Positions 24,275 to 32,480 of a stretch of 38,217 nt of DNA are shown here, piece by piece. Source of the stretch: Bacillota bacterium (GTDB lineage Bacteria; Bacillota; Clostridia; Acetivibrionales; DTU013); the NCBI GenBank assembly GCA_023435925.1, contig JAEZLF010000170.1:1-38217 (forward strand), written 5' to 3'. How positions within the stretch are numbered: the stretch's first letter is position 1; every line of letters starts with the position of its first letter. The position numbers and the translations under genes are program-made. Below the pieces are notes generated by a model. The model saw nothing but the letters and a program-made list of their open reading frames with translations. It was not told the origin of the DNA and did no database searches.

Positions 24275-26026
24275 TTATTCACGCTCAGGATAGTTTTCCC
24301 TCTGCATGTAATGAGTGTGAAGCAATTCGTGAGCCTTGTGGCTTCCCGGATGCTCGAAGTATTCCTCATAAAGCTTCTTCACATTCTGGTTGTCCTGGGA
24401 CTTCCTCACAGGCAAGCTTTCGTCTTCAGCATAAATCGCTTTGGCGCGTTCAGCCCTCAGATCGATCCAGCTTCTTACCTGTGAAGGCTGTATCGGCTGT
24501 CCTCCACCGTTTACACATCCGCCCGGGCATGCCATTACTTCTACAAAGTGATACTGAGCTTCGCCGTTCTTCATTCTGTCAAGAAGCTTTCTGGCGTTTC
24601 CTGTGCCATGTGCAACTGCTGCCTTTATTTCCATACCCGCTACATTGAGAGTAGCTTCCTTAACGCCTTCTACGCCTCTGACTGCTTCAAATTCAACCTT
24701 TTCAAGTGGTTTCCCTTCCAGCAGCTCAACCAGATACCTTAATGCTGCTTCCATAACACCACCGGTTGCTCCGAAAATAACAGCCGCTCCGGATGCTTCA
24801 CCCATCGGATCATCAAAATGTCTTTCGGGCAGCTCTGTGAAATCAATACCGGCTTCCCGGATCATTCTGGCCAATTCTCTTGTTGTCAGAACAACATCTA
24901 CATCCGGATATCCGGTTGCAGCCAGTTCAGAACGCTGTGATTCAAATTTCTTTGCTGTACACGGCATTACGGATACAACAAAAATCTTTGCCGGATCTAT
25001 ACCCATTTTTTCTGCGTAATAGGATTTCAGTACCGCACCAAACATTTCATGCGGTGATTTACAGCTTGAAAGATTATCCAGGAACTCAGGATAATTGTGT
25101 TCGCAGAACTTGATCCATCCTGGGCTGCAGGAAGTAATGACCGGGAGCTTTCCGCCGTTTTTAATTCTGTTAACAAGCTCTGTAACCTCTTCCATAATAG
25201 TAAGGTCAGCTGCAGTATCCGTGTCAAACACCTTTGCAAATCCAAGACGTCTGAGGGATGCAATCATATTGCTGGTCACTCTGGAACCAATAGGCATACC
25301 GAATTCTTCACCAAGAGCAACCCTTATTGCGGGAGCTGTCTGAACAACAACATGGAGATCTTTATTGGCAAGGGCATCCCAAACCTTGTCCGTATCATCC
25401 TTTTCTCTCAGTGCGCCAACAGGACACACTGTGATACACTGACCGCAATTGATACAGGGCACATCTGCCAGTGACTCATTGAAGGCCGATCCGACTATGG
25501 TCTTGAAGCCTCTCTCATTGGTATCGATAACAGCGACCTTCTGTATGTTTTTACACATATTGACACAACGTCTGCATAGAACACACTTATTAGGATCCCT
25601 GACGATGGAAGGAGACATTTGGTCGATCGGATGATTGATCATCTCACCCTCAAACCTGATATCTTTAATGTTGAGCTCTTCGCACAATTTTTGGAGCTCA
25701 CAGTTTCTGCTTCTTACGCAGGTAAGGCATTTCTTGTCATGATTGGAAAGCAGCAGCTCCAGTGTAACCTTTCTGGATTCTCTCACCTTAGGCGTCTGTG
25801 TGAATATTTCCAGTCCTTCAGAAACAGGGTATACGCACGCTGCCTGCAAACTTCTTGCGCCTTTCACTTCAACAACGCACATCCTGCATGCACCTATCTC
25901 ATTTATATCCTTCAGGAAGCAAAGTGTCGGGATATCAATATTCGCATACCTTGCAGCCTCCAAAACGGTATAATTACTGGGAACCTGAATTTTTCGCGTA
26001 TCTATCGTAATATTAACCATTTCCAT
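24275..26026 (-). CDS. hydA: [FeFe]-hydrogenase catalytic subunit, electron-bifurcating type
   Basis: A 583-aa cytosolic hydrogenase. Domains in order are a 2Fe-2S plant-type ferredoxin domain (1-80; GACRMCVVEVKGARSLQAAC), a His-Cys 4Fe-4S segment (HDKKCLTCVRSRNCELQ), two 4Fe-4S clusters (CVLCRRCVNMCK and CINCGQCITVCP), and the H-cluster domain (about 225-500). The H-cluster domain has ITSCSPGWIKF, MPCTAKKFESQ and VMACPGGCVNGGGQP, then the small-subunit-like tail. With HydB and HydC it oxidises NADH and reduced ferredoxin together to make H2. It is the last gene of the operon, 22 bp after hydB, with AAGGAG before the ATG. It is equivalent to HndD of NADP-reducing complexes. Confidence 0.97.
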   Translation of the reverse strand: MEMVNITIDTRKIQVPSNYTVLEAARYANIDIPTLCFLKDINEIGACRMCVVEVKGARSLQAACVYPVSEGLEIFTQTPKVRESRKVTLELLLSNHDKKCLTCVRSRNCELQKLCEELNIKDIRFEGEMINHPIDQMSPSIVRDPNKCVLCRRCVNMCKNIQKVAVIDTNERGFKTIVGSAFNESLADVPCINCGQCITVCPVGALREKDDTDKVWDALANKDLHVVVQTAPAIRVALGEEFGMPIGSRVTSNMIASLRRLGFAKVFDTDTAADLTIMEEVTELVNRIKNGGKLPVITSCSPGWIKFCEHNYPEFLDNLSSCKSPHEMFGAVLKSYYAEKMGIDPAKIFVVSVMPCTAKKFESQRSELAATGYPDVDVVLTTRELARMIREAGIDFTELPERHFDDPMGEASGAAVIFGATGGVMEAALRYLVELLEGKPLEKVEFEAVRGVEGVKEATLNVAGMEIKAAVAHGTGNARKLLDRMKNGEAQYHFVEVMACPGGCVNGGGQPIQPSQVRSWIDLRAERAKAIYAEDESLPVRKSQDNQNVKKLYEEYFEHPGSHKAHELLHTHYMQRENYPERE

Positions 26027-26048
26027 TTTTTACACTCTCCTTCCTTCG

Positions 26049-27845
26049 TTATACATTCTTGAATATTGCTTTGAATGGGCATTTCTCCATACAAGCACCA
26101 CACTTGATGCACTTATCCGGATCAATCACATATGGCGTATTCTTATCACCGCTTATGCAGTTGACTGGACAATTTCTTGCGCATATACCGCATTTTTTAC
26201 AGTGATCCGCAGCTATGACATAATGCATCATGGACTTACATACACCGGCAGGACATTTCTTGTCCTTCACGTGTGCAACATACTCGTCCCTGAAATACCT
26301 GAGGGTGCTTAATACCGGCTGAGGAGCCGATTGTCCGAGGCCGCAGAGTGCAGAAGAAATAATATTCTTTGCCAGCAGCTCAAGCTTATCAAGATCCTCC
26401 ATCTCGCCTTTGCCGCCTGTAATTCTTTCAAGTATTTCAAGCATTCTCTTTGTCCCTATACGACAAGGCGGACATTTTCCGCAGGACTCATCTACTGTGA
26501 ATTCAAGGAAGAACTTTGCGATGTCAACCATGCAATTGTCTTCATCCATTACAATAAGTCCGCCGGAGCCCATCATGGAGCCAAGCTCCTTCAATGTTTC
26601 ATAATCGATCGGTGTATCAATATGGCTTGCGGGGATACATCCGCCGGAAGGTCCGCCTGTCTGGGCAGCCTTGAATTTCTTTCCGTTTGGTATGCCGCCG
26701 CCGATATCATAAATAATTTCTCTCAGCGTTGTACCGATGGGTATTTCCACAAGGCCTGTATTGTTTATTTTTCCTCCGACTGCAAAAACCTTGGTGCCTT
26801 TACTTTTTTCAGTACCGATGGATGTAAACCACTCAGCACCATTGTTGAAAATAACTGGTATATTAGCATAGGTTTCAACGTTATTCAGTAGTGTGGGCTT
26901 CTGCCACAATCCTTTAATTGCAGGGAATGGCGGCTTTGGTTTTGGTTCGCCTCTTTTTCCTTCTATGGAAGTAATCAGCGCTGTTTCCTCACCGCAGACA
27001 AAAGCACCGGCACCCAGCCTTAATTCAATATCAAAGCTGAAATCCGTGCCGAAAATATTTTTGCCAAGCAGACCGTATTCTCTGGCTTGTTTTATTGCAA
27101 TTTCCAGTCTTTTTACAGCAATCGGGTATTCCGCTCTGATATAGATATATCCCTGGTCCGATCCGATCGCGTAGCCTGCGATTGTCATTGCTTCAAGTAT
27201 GCTGTGGGGATCGCCTTCAAGGATACTTCTGTCCATGAATGCTCCCGGGTCACCTTCATCGGCATTACAGCATACAAACTTCTGATCACCTGCTGCTCTG
27301 GCCGTGAACTCCCACTTTAAGCCTGACGGGAAGCCCGCACCGCCTCTGCCTCTGAGGCCTGACTTCTTAACCTCTGCAATGACCTGTTCAGGCGTCATTT
27401 CAGTCAATACTTTTGAAAGGGCTTTATATCCGTCATAGGCTATATACTCATCGATATTTTCAGGATTGATAACACCGCAATTTCTTAGTGCAATTCGCAG
27501 CTGCTTTTTGAAAAAATCTACATTCTCCAAAGACTTTGAAGTATCTTCAGCTTCCTTGTCCCCTGCCAGCAGCCTTTTTACAATTCTGCCCTTTTTCAGG
27601 TGTTCTTCAACGATTTCCTGAACGTCCTCGACTCTGACCATGGTATACATGGCACCTTCAGGATATACTACAACGATCGGTCCTTCGGCGCATAGCCCGA
27701 AGCAGCCTGTCGTTACCATTTTAACTTCCTTGTCCAGTTTATTTTTAGCTAGTTGAGCTTCGAATTCTTGTTTTATTTTGGGGGATTGTGATGAGGTGCA
27801 TCCGGTTCCACCACAAACCAACACATGCGCTCTGAAAAATTCCAT
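26049..27845 (-). CDS. hydB: Bifurcating hydrogenase NAD-binding subunit (NuoF-like)
   Basis: A 598-aa flavoprotein. The N-terminal thioredoxin-like 2Fe-2S domain (CGGTGCTSSQS and TTGCFGLCAEGP) is followed by the NuoF core with FMN/NADH motif GLRGRGGAGFPSGLKW (about 166-181), the NADH site around CNADEGDPGAFMDR, and the 4Fe-4S motif ESCGKCPPCRIGTKRM. Two ferredoxin-type 4Fe-4S clusters lie at the C-terminus (CKKCGICARNCPV and CIKCGACMEKCPF). This is the site where electrons from NADH meet those of ferredoxin. GGGAGG precedes the ATG. Domain order and length match HydB of trimeric bifurcating hydrogenases. Confidence 0.97.
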   Translation of the reverse strand: MEFFRAHVLVCGGTGCTSSQSPKIKQEFEAQLAKNKLDKEVKMVTTGCFGLCAEGPIVVVYPEGAMYTMVRVEDVQEIVEEHLKKGRIVKRLLAGDKEAEDTSKSLENVDFFKKQLRIALRNCGVINPENIDEYIAYDGYKALSKVLTEMTPEQVIAEVKKSGLRGRGGAGFPSGLKWEFTARAAGDQKFVCCNADEGDPGAFMDRSILEGDPHSILEAMTIAGYAIGSDQGYIYIRAEYPIAVKRLEIAIKQAREYGLLGKNIFGTDFSFDIELRLGAGAFVCGEETALITSIEGKRGEPKPKPPFPAIKGLWQKPTLLNNVETYANIPVIFNNGAEWFTSIGTEKSKGTKVFAVGGKINNTGLVEIPIGTTLREIIYDIGGGIPNGKKFKAAQTGGPSGGCIPASHIDTPIDYETLKELGSMMGSGGLIVMDEDNCMVDIAKFFLEFTVDESCGKCPPCRIGTKRMLEILERITGGKGEMEDLDKLELLAKNIISSALCGLGQSAPQPVLSTLRYFRDEYVAHVKDKKCPAGVCKSMMHYVIAADHCKKCGICARNCPVNCISGDKNTPYVIDPDKCIKCGACMEKCPFKAIFKNV

Positions 27846-27893
27846 TTTGCTCCCTCCCTGCGATTTCGCTAGATTATTATGATACGGTTTAAT

Positions 27894-28268
27894 TTAACCT
27901 TCCGCCTCTGCGGCGCCTATGGTAAGATCCTGGCATACCCTTCCGTTTACAATGTGCTCGGCGACTACACGGACCGCTTTGTCGGCAGTCATCTTCACAT
28001 AGGTAACCTTGGTTCCGTCTGTGTTGAATACTTCAACAATCGGCTCCAGTCTGCAAACACCTATGCATCCGGTCATGGATACGGATACATCACCAATGCT
28101 TCTTTTGCCAAGTTCTTCAACAAACGCGTTCATAACCGGTCTTGCACCGGCCGCAATACCGCAGGTTGCCATACCAACAACGATACGCATACCATCTTTA
28201 TTCGTTCTCATTTTTATCTGATCCAATGTTTTTTTTCTGATTGCTTCAAGTTCCGCTATCGATTTCAC
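27894..28268 (-). CDS. HndB-like thioredoxin-fold (2Fe-2S) ferredoxin
   Basis: A 124-aa protein. After a helical start it shows MRIVVGMATCGIAAGARPV and VSMTGCIGVCRLEPIVEV, the HndB/(2Fe-2S) ferredoxin-like signature. Three cysteines of the cluster set are visible: one in ATCGI and two in CIGVC. The fourth position, filled by Cys in HydB and HydC, is Val here; the motif CGIAAGA appears to be typical of the family rather than a local loss. The start is GTG 28268 with GGAGGT 8 nt upstream. It overlaps the HATPase gene by 23 bp. In Hnd-type operons this subunit is a small electron-transfer or regulatory partner. Confidence 0.85.
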   Translation of the reverse strand: MKSIAELEAIRKKTLDQIKMRTNKDGMRIVVGMATCGIAAGARPVMNAFVEELGKRSIGDVSVSMTGCIGVCRLEPIVEVFNTDGTKVTYVKMTADKAVRVVAEHIVNGRVCQDLTIGAAEAEG

Positions 28269-28818
28269 TTAACACACCTCCAAAAATATCTATTAAGCCT
28301 TCTCCGATGTATTCCCGCATCCATTGCACCACCGCAAATTCTGTCAGCGGCACTTCGCCAAGTGTTTCGCTTACTTCACGGGAATTAAAAACAAATTGCC
28401 TGTTTCCGCTTTCGATCAGCAGTTGGATCTCGGTTTTCGGATATGCTGCTGACATATCTGTTATAATACCGGCCATATCCCCAAGGGGCGGCCTGTCAAT
28501 ATGATCGATTTGGTATCGTGCTGTCACAGTTGTTCCAAAACCCTTTTGGGAAGAAATATCGAAGCTTCCTCCGGACTGTTCGGCCGAAGCCTTAAACAGC
28601 GGAATACCCAGCCCGACCTTCCTGGTGGTCCGCGTAGTGGAAAAGGGATCTGTCACCCTTGCAAGCAAATCTTCCTCCATACCGCAGCCATTGTCTTCAA
28701 TAACCACCTCAAGCATTTTGTTCTCAGACTTTACCAACACATTAACCCGGATCAGGCTCCCTTTTGCTGCTATGGAATTTTGCATAATATCTAGCACATG
28801 CAGCGATATATCCTTCAA
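28246..28818 (-). CDS. GHKL/HATPase_c-domain protein of the hydrogenase operon
   Basis: A 190-aa protein with a histidine-kinase/anti-sigma-type ATP-binding domain: N-box HVLDIMQNSIAA, G1 box EDNGCGM and G2 region GLGIPLFKASAEQSGGSF. No dimerisation/phosphoacceptor domain, transmembrane segment or receiver is present. I chose TTG 28818 because GGAGG lies 8 nt upstream; the upstream in-frame TTG 28836 has no ribosome site. Genes like this sit between hydC and the small ferredoxin in related clostridia, but their role is not established. It could act with the RsbW-like protein of the neighbouring sensory operon, or as a chaperone-like regulator of hydrogenase assembly. Confidence 0.8.
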   Translation of the reverse strand: MKDISLHVLDIMQNSIAAKGSLIRVNVLVKSENKMLEVVIEDNGCGMEEDLLARVTDPFSTTRTTRKVGLGIPLFKASAEQSGGSFDISSQKGFGTTVTARYQIDHIDRPPLGDMAGIITDMSAAYPKTEIQLLIESGNRQFVFNSREVSETLGEVPLTEFAVVQWMREYIGEGLIDIFGGVLSEIDSGT

Positions 28819-28857
28819 GCCTGTTTCCTCCAACAATCACAATGAAATTAGCAAATT

Positions 28858-29349
28858 CTATACATGGTCGTATTTTTCAAGCACTTTCTCAACATCATCT
28901 GCTGTGAGCCTTCCATATACATCATCATTGATCATAATAACAGGAGCAAGGCCACAAGCACCGATACAGCGGCATGCATCCAGTGAAAATTTACCATCCT
29001 CCGTGCAGTCTCCTACATGAATGCCCAGCTTTTCCTGCAGTTTATCCAATATCAGATTGGAGCCCTTTACATAGCAGGCTGTCCCCATACATACATTTAC
29101 TTTGAACTGCCCTTTTGGCTTTAAAGAAAACTGAGTATAAAATGTTACCACTCCATAAATTTCAGAAAGTGGAACATTGAGGCCTTCAGAAATTTTCTTC
29201 TGAACGCTCATCGGAAGATACCCATAGACATCCTGTGCTTCATGCAGCACCGGTATCAGGGCTCCCTTTGAATCTTTGTGCTTTTCAATAATTTCCTGCA
29301 GTTTCTGTTCTTTTTCATCAACACAGCTGCAGCAGCAGTTACTGCTCAT
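28858..29349 (-). CDS. hydC: Bifurcating hydrogenase NuoE-like subunit
   Basis: A 163-aa protein with the NuoE/24-kDa thioredoxin-like 2Fe-2S fold. A helical N-terminal part (GALIPVLHEAQDVYGYLP) precedes the cluster ligands in CMGTACYVKGS and CRCIGACGLAPV. An unusual cysteine-rich N-terminus, SSNCCCSCVDEKE, could bind a metal, or may simply be lineage-specific. It is the first gene of the operon and passes electrons between HydB and HydA. It is equivalent to HndA. A G-rich ribosome site lies about 9 nt before the ATG; the promoter and Rex operator are directly upstream. Confidence 0.96.
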   Translation of the reverse strand: MSSNCCCSCVDEKEQKLQEIIEKHKDSKGALIPVLHEAQDVYGYLPMSVQKKISEGLNVPLSEIYGVVTFYTQFSLKPKGQFKVNVCMGTACYVKGSNLILDKLQEKLGIHVGDCTEDGKFSLDACRCIGACGLAPVIMINDDVYGRLTADDVEKVLEKYDHV

Positions 29350-29391
29350 TTTGTAAGACCCCCCAGCCTTATTTATTCATATTCTTTTCAG

Positions 29392-29409
29392 TTGTTAAGT
29401 ATTTAACAA
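29392..29409. promoter_or_regulatory. Rex operator of the hydrogenase operon
   Basis: TTGTTAAGTATTTAACAA is a perfect match to the palindromic Rex consensus TTGTTAANNNNTTAACAA. It lies 12 bp downstream of the -10 box, roughly +5 to +22 of the transcript, where bound Rex would block elongation or initiation. Rex releases DNA when NADH/NAD+ is high, fitting induction of an NADH-consuming hydrogenase. Confidence 0.85.
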
Positions 29410-29420
29410 ATGCAGCTAAT

Positions 29421-29449
29421 ATTATAACAAAATTGACACTGCAATTCAA
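29421..29449 (-). promoter_or_regulatory. Promoter of the hydrogenase operon
   Basis: On the minus strand TTGAAT (29449-29444), 17 bp, TATAAT (29426-29421). Between this promoter and the PHP gene (29450-29648) I see nothing else; a 65-codon plus-strand frame there has no ribosome site. Confidence 0.8.
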
Positions 29450-29648
29450 CTGATAATAAAAAATAATTGTGATTTTTATGAATTTTGTGTGGATTTTCCG
29501 GGGTGAGCCGCTTTTAGCCTTGTATACAATGTACTATTCAGCGGTGATATACATACTGACATTTGTACCCGTCTATTTTCTATTGAGTTCCATCCATAAT
29601 CCGGATGAACTACTTGAAGTTATTTATTCCCACTATAGTCTGGCTTCT

Positions 29649-30365
29649 TCATCTTGCCGGGCTTAAAGCCGCAATAACCGCTTCCGGAGACAATTCGTCC
29701 AGCTCCAGCCAGCTTTCCCTCTCCAATATATCGCCAAGATAATGAGCATCTGAGGATCTGATCAACCTGAACCTGTCAAGCTCCGGTTTTTGAGCCTTAA
29801 ACGCATATTTGTCGCAGCACCTTGAAATCTCAAGATATCGGATTTCCAAATCCTCAGGTATCCATCCAAGGTTTGAAATCATACTATAGGATGATCTGTC
29901 CACATGAGCCGGTATCACTGCGCCATTCAGCTGTCTCACAAGCGAAGATACGTCATATACGCTCAAGCTTGTTGCTGTAACCAGCATGCGCATTTCTTCG
30001 TCTATTATATGATCATTTTCGTCAAGAATCATTTGTTCGCCAAAAATATCCTTCCGGTTTTGCAAATCAGGGAGTGCCATGTTAATATACCGGTGGAGCT
30101 GTGCGGCTCGGTCCAAATCCGGCAGCAGGCAAATCAGATGGACTTCTTCGGAAGTCTCCACCTCCATCCCCGGGATAAATAACAATCCGCTTTTCCGGGC
30201 ACACCTGCTTACCGCTTCGAGATTGGCTCCGGAATTGTGGTCTGTGACCGCAATGATGTCAAGTCCCTTTACAAGAGCCATATTCACTATATTGTTGGGA
30301 GTCATTTCATTATCAGCACAAGGTGATAATGCAGAATGTATGTGAAGATCCATGAAATATTTCAT
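29649..30365 (-). CDS. PHP-domain phosphoesterase
   Basis: A 238-aa polymerase-and-histidinol-phosphatase domain protein. The metal-binding motifs read DLHIHSALSPCADNEM (residues 6-21), AVTDHNSGANLEAV, PGMEVETSEEVHLICLLP, IPAHVDR and SSDAHYLGD, covering the expected His/Asp/Glu ligands. Such proteins hydrolyse phosphate esters, including nucleotide-type substrates. It is the last gene of the sensory-hydrogenase operon, 13 bp after the second DRTGG gene. That position suggests it acts on a signalling nucleotide or phosphorylated messenger, but this is inference. The ribosome site is weak (AAGGG). Confidence 0.88.
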   Translation of the reverse strand: MKYFMDLHIHSALSPCADNEMTPNNIVNMALVKGLDIIAVTDHNSGANLEAVSRCARKSGLLFIPGMEVETSEEVHLICLLPDLDRAAQLHRYINMALPDLQNRKDIFGEQMILDENDHIIDEEMRMLVTATSLSVYDVSSLVRQLNGAVIPAHVDRSSYSMISNLGWIPEDLEIRYLEISRCCDKYAFKAQKPELDRFRLIRSSDAHYLGDILERESWLELDELSPEAVIAALSPAR

Positions 30366-30378
30366 CGCTTAACCCTTA

Positions 30379-30711
30379 CTAAAGACCGCATTCACAGGCA
30401 ATACAGCAAATTCTGTACGCATTCAGCGCTGTGCTGATGACAGGAATTCCCTCCTGTGCAGCCCTCTTCACCGTTGCATCTTCAACCTCAATCCCTTCCG
30501 GTACGATAATGCAGGATATTTCTGTAAGGGATGCAACAGCAACAATATTCAAATGGGAGTGTACCGTAATCCAGGCTGAGCCTTTCGCCGCATGTGACAT
30601 GACCCAGCTGAGCAAATCACAACAGTATACATCGTTCACCTGCACACTTGTGCCTATATTCCCTGTAATCAGGTGACCTTTAATCTTTTCGGCAAATTCC
30701 GATACGTTCAT
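30379..30711 (-). CDS. DRTGG-domain protein (second copy)
   Basis: A 110-aa protein made almost entirely of a DRTGG domain (PF07085), a ligand-binding fold also found beside CBS domains and in phosphotransacetylases. It keeps the family pattern of an N-terminal helix (IKGHLITGN), the central CDLLSWVMSHAAKGSAWIT and the C-terminal GIPVISTALNAYRICC. Its ATG is 2 bp downstream of the HydS stop codon, and its GGAGG lies inside the HydS gene, so translation is coupled. The 32477-32827 gene is a paralogue, and the two may form a heteromeric sensor. Confidence 0.83.
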   Translation of the reverse strand: MNVSEFAEKIKGHLITGNIGTSVQVNDVYCCDLLSWVMSHAAKGSAWITVHSHLNIVAVASLTEISCIIVPEGIEVEDATVKRAAQEGIPVISTALNAYRICCIACECGL

Positions 30712-30712
30712 A

Positions 30713-32029
30713 TTATTTGTCCTCCCTGTTATTCATCACCGGTGGAACTCTATCTTCCAATTCCATCATTTGAACGGCCAGATCACGAACTCTCTCACGC
30801 AGCTTGAAAATACAGTCATGCTCATTGGCAATTCCTCTGACAATGTCCTCCGCCAGTGACCGGCAGCTGGGGGCGCCGCATGCACCGCAGTCCAGACCCG
30901 GCAGATTATGATTAATCTTTTCAAGGTCCTCCAGCTTCTTAATCGCTTTTTCCAGATTGTCATCCAGTTTCATGATTGGCTTGTGTACAATATTGCATGT
31001 CCACATCATATCATTTTCGTATTTCTCTTTAGCTGAACGTTCTTTTTCAGTTACCTTAGCATCATCAATATGTTTCTTCAGTCTGGTTTTGGCTACATAC
31101 AGGTTTTCAACCGTCAACGGCCCACCCATACAGCCTCCGGTGCATGACAGGGCCTCGATAAAATCGACATCCTCCACCTTATCATTCTCAATCGCTTCAA
31201 GTATTGTAATGACGTTATGAATACCATCAACCGCCAGAAATTTATCTGTTCCAAGCGCCAGACCTTCTCCGCCGGAATTCGCCCACCGGATACCCTCAAA
31301 TCCCGCTTGGGCAAGCTGGTCCTCTTCTTTAGCCTTTTCCATCTTGCCAAGGAGCTTGAGAAAAATATCCTTTATTGAAATAACACCATCTACCGATGAT
31401 TTCTCTTTTTCATAGGGTGCCTTAACGCTTGTCACTTTTGCTGCACAGGGTGTAATAAAGAAGACTCCAATCTCTGAAGGGTCAAGGCCCTTTTCATCCG
31501 CCGCTTTCTTTTTCGCAATGGTGGCAGCCACTTCCATAGGGGATTCCAGTTTCACCAGATTTTCAATCAAGTTCGGGAAACGGACTTGTATCAGTCTGAC
31601 AACAGCAGGGCAGGCTGAGGAAATAAACGGTCTCTTTGCACTTCCGTCTGCAAGAAGTTTCCGGGTTGCATCGGTAACGAATTCAGCAGCTCTTGCTACC
31701 TCATATACATCGTCAAACCCGATCAGTTTAAAAGCGTTCAGCAGCCTGTTTATCGAATACTCCGGTTTGAATTGGCTATACAGTGTTGGAGCAGGAATTG
31801 CAATTTTATATTTGTAGGGAGTTATACACGAAATGTCATCTGTAATTGCTTTCTTCGCATGATAGGGGCACACTTTGATACACTCGCCGCAGTCAATACA
31901 TCTTTCTTTGATGATGCGCGCCTTGCCCTGTCTTACTCGTATCGCTTCTGTAGGGCAACGTTTGATACAGTTTGTGCAGCCTCTGCATTTTCCCTCGTCC
32001 AACGTAACTGAATGAAAATAGTTCCCCAT
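30713..32029 (-). CDS. hydS: Putative sensory [FeFe]-hydrogenase (HydS-like, no PAS domain)
   Basis: A 438-aa soluble protein. N-terminal 2x[4Fe-4S] ferredoxin (CRGCTNCIKRCP and CIDCGECIKVCP) is followed by the H-cluster domain (about 80-330) and a PF04060-type Fe-S domain (LDCGACGAPSC ... HDC, about 375-405), then a short coiled helix. The H-cluster motifs are divergent: SSACPAVV, ITPCAAKV, and LSCTGGCMGGP. In the first, Ala stands at the position of the proton-relay cysteine of catalytic enzymes, as described for sensory hydrogenases, predicting slow turnover. The PAS domain of group C sensors is missing, so it resembles group D. It lies between an RsbW-like gene and a DRTGG gene, supporting a signalling role. 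GAGGTG precedes the ATG. Confidence 0.88.
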   Translation of the reverse strand: MGNYFHSVTLDEGKCRGCTNCIKRCPTEAIRVRQGKARIIKERCIDCGECIKVCPYHAKKAITDDISCITPYKYKIAIPAPTLYSQFKPEYSINRLLNAFKLIGFDDVYEVARAAEFVTDATRKLLADGSAKRPFISSACPAVVRLIQVRFPNLIENLVKLESPMEVAATIAKKKAADEKGLDPSEIGVFFITPCAAKVTSVKAPYEKEKSSVDGVISIKDIFLKLLGKMEKAKEEDQLAQAGFEGIRWANSGGEGLALGTDKFLAVDGIHNVITILEAIENDKVEDVDFIEALSCTGGCMGGPLTVENLYVAKTRLKKHIDDAKVTEKERSAKEKYENDMMWTCNIVHKPIMKLDDNLEKAIKKLEDLEKINHNLPGLDCGACGAPSCRSLAEDIVRGIANEHDCIFKLRERVRDLAVQMMELEDRVPPVMNNREDK

Positions 32030-32042
32030 TGTCTCACCTCTA

Positions 32043-32480
32043 TCAATTCGTGCTGCTGAAGTACACAGTCAGTGTCAATGTAGTACCTTTACCTACCTCA
32101 GTTTCTATATCCAGCTTATCGGCATATCTCTTAATGTTCGGCAGCCCCATTCCGGCTCCAAAGCCCATTTCTCTTACCTCGTCAGATGCTGTAGAATAGC
32201 CTTCCTGCATAGCAAGTCCAATGTCAGGTATGCCGGGGCCTTTATCCCTTATCCATATGACGATCTTATCATTGTCGATTTCAATATCAGCCGTGCCGCC
32301 TTTACCATGGATGACAGCGTTAATTTCTGCTTCATACATGGAAATAGCGGTCTTTTTAATAAGCACAGGGTCCACTCCCAACTGCACCAATGTTTTTTTT
32401 ACATTGCTGGATGCCTCTCCTGCAAATGTAAGATCATAAGCCGGTATTTCATAGTGCAGTTTCATCAGACTGCTGCTCAC
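32043..32480 (-). CDS. RsbW-like anti-sigma factor / serine kinase (HATPase)
   Basis: A 145-aa GHKL ATPase of the SpoIIAB/RsbW group. It shows the N-box ISMYEAEINAVIHG, G1 RDKGPGIPDI and G2 GFGAGMGLPNIKRYAD, and ends with TLTVYFSS. Such proteins bind a sigma factor or phosphorylate an anti-anti-sigma partner. No sigma factor or STAS-domain gene is in the window, so the target is elsewhere or unconventional. Start chosen as GTG 32480, whose GTGA overlaps the stop codon of the upstream DRTGG gene by 4 bp; ATG 32465 is the alternative. HydS follows 13 bp after its stop. Confidence 0.87.
   Translation of the reverse strand: MSSSLMKLHYEIPAYDLTFAGEASSNVKKTLVQLGVDPVLIKKTAISMYEAEINAVIHGKGGTADIEIDNDKIVIWIRDKGPGIPDIGLAMQEGYSTASDEVREMGFGAGMGLPNIKRYADKLDIETEVGKGTTLTLTVYFSSTN

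Noticed and set aside
27894..28268. Loss of a cluster cysteine in the small ferredoxin as a mutation
   Set aside because: The CGIAAGA motif looks like the normal HndB-family form, so it is probably not an individual defect.
29469..29666. 65-codon hydrophobic plus-strand frame upstream of the hydrogenase promoter
   Set aside because: It has no ribosome site and runs into the antisense end of the PHP gene; composition reflects AT-rich intergenic DNA.
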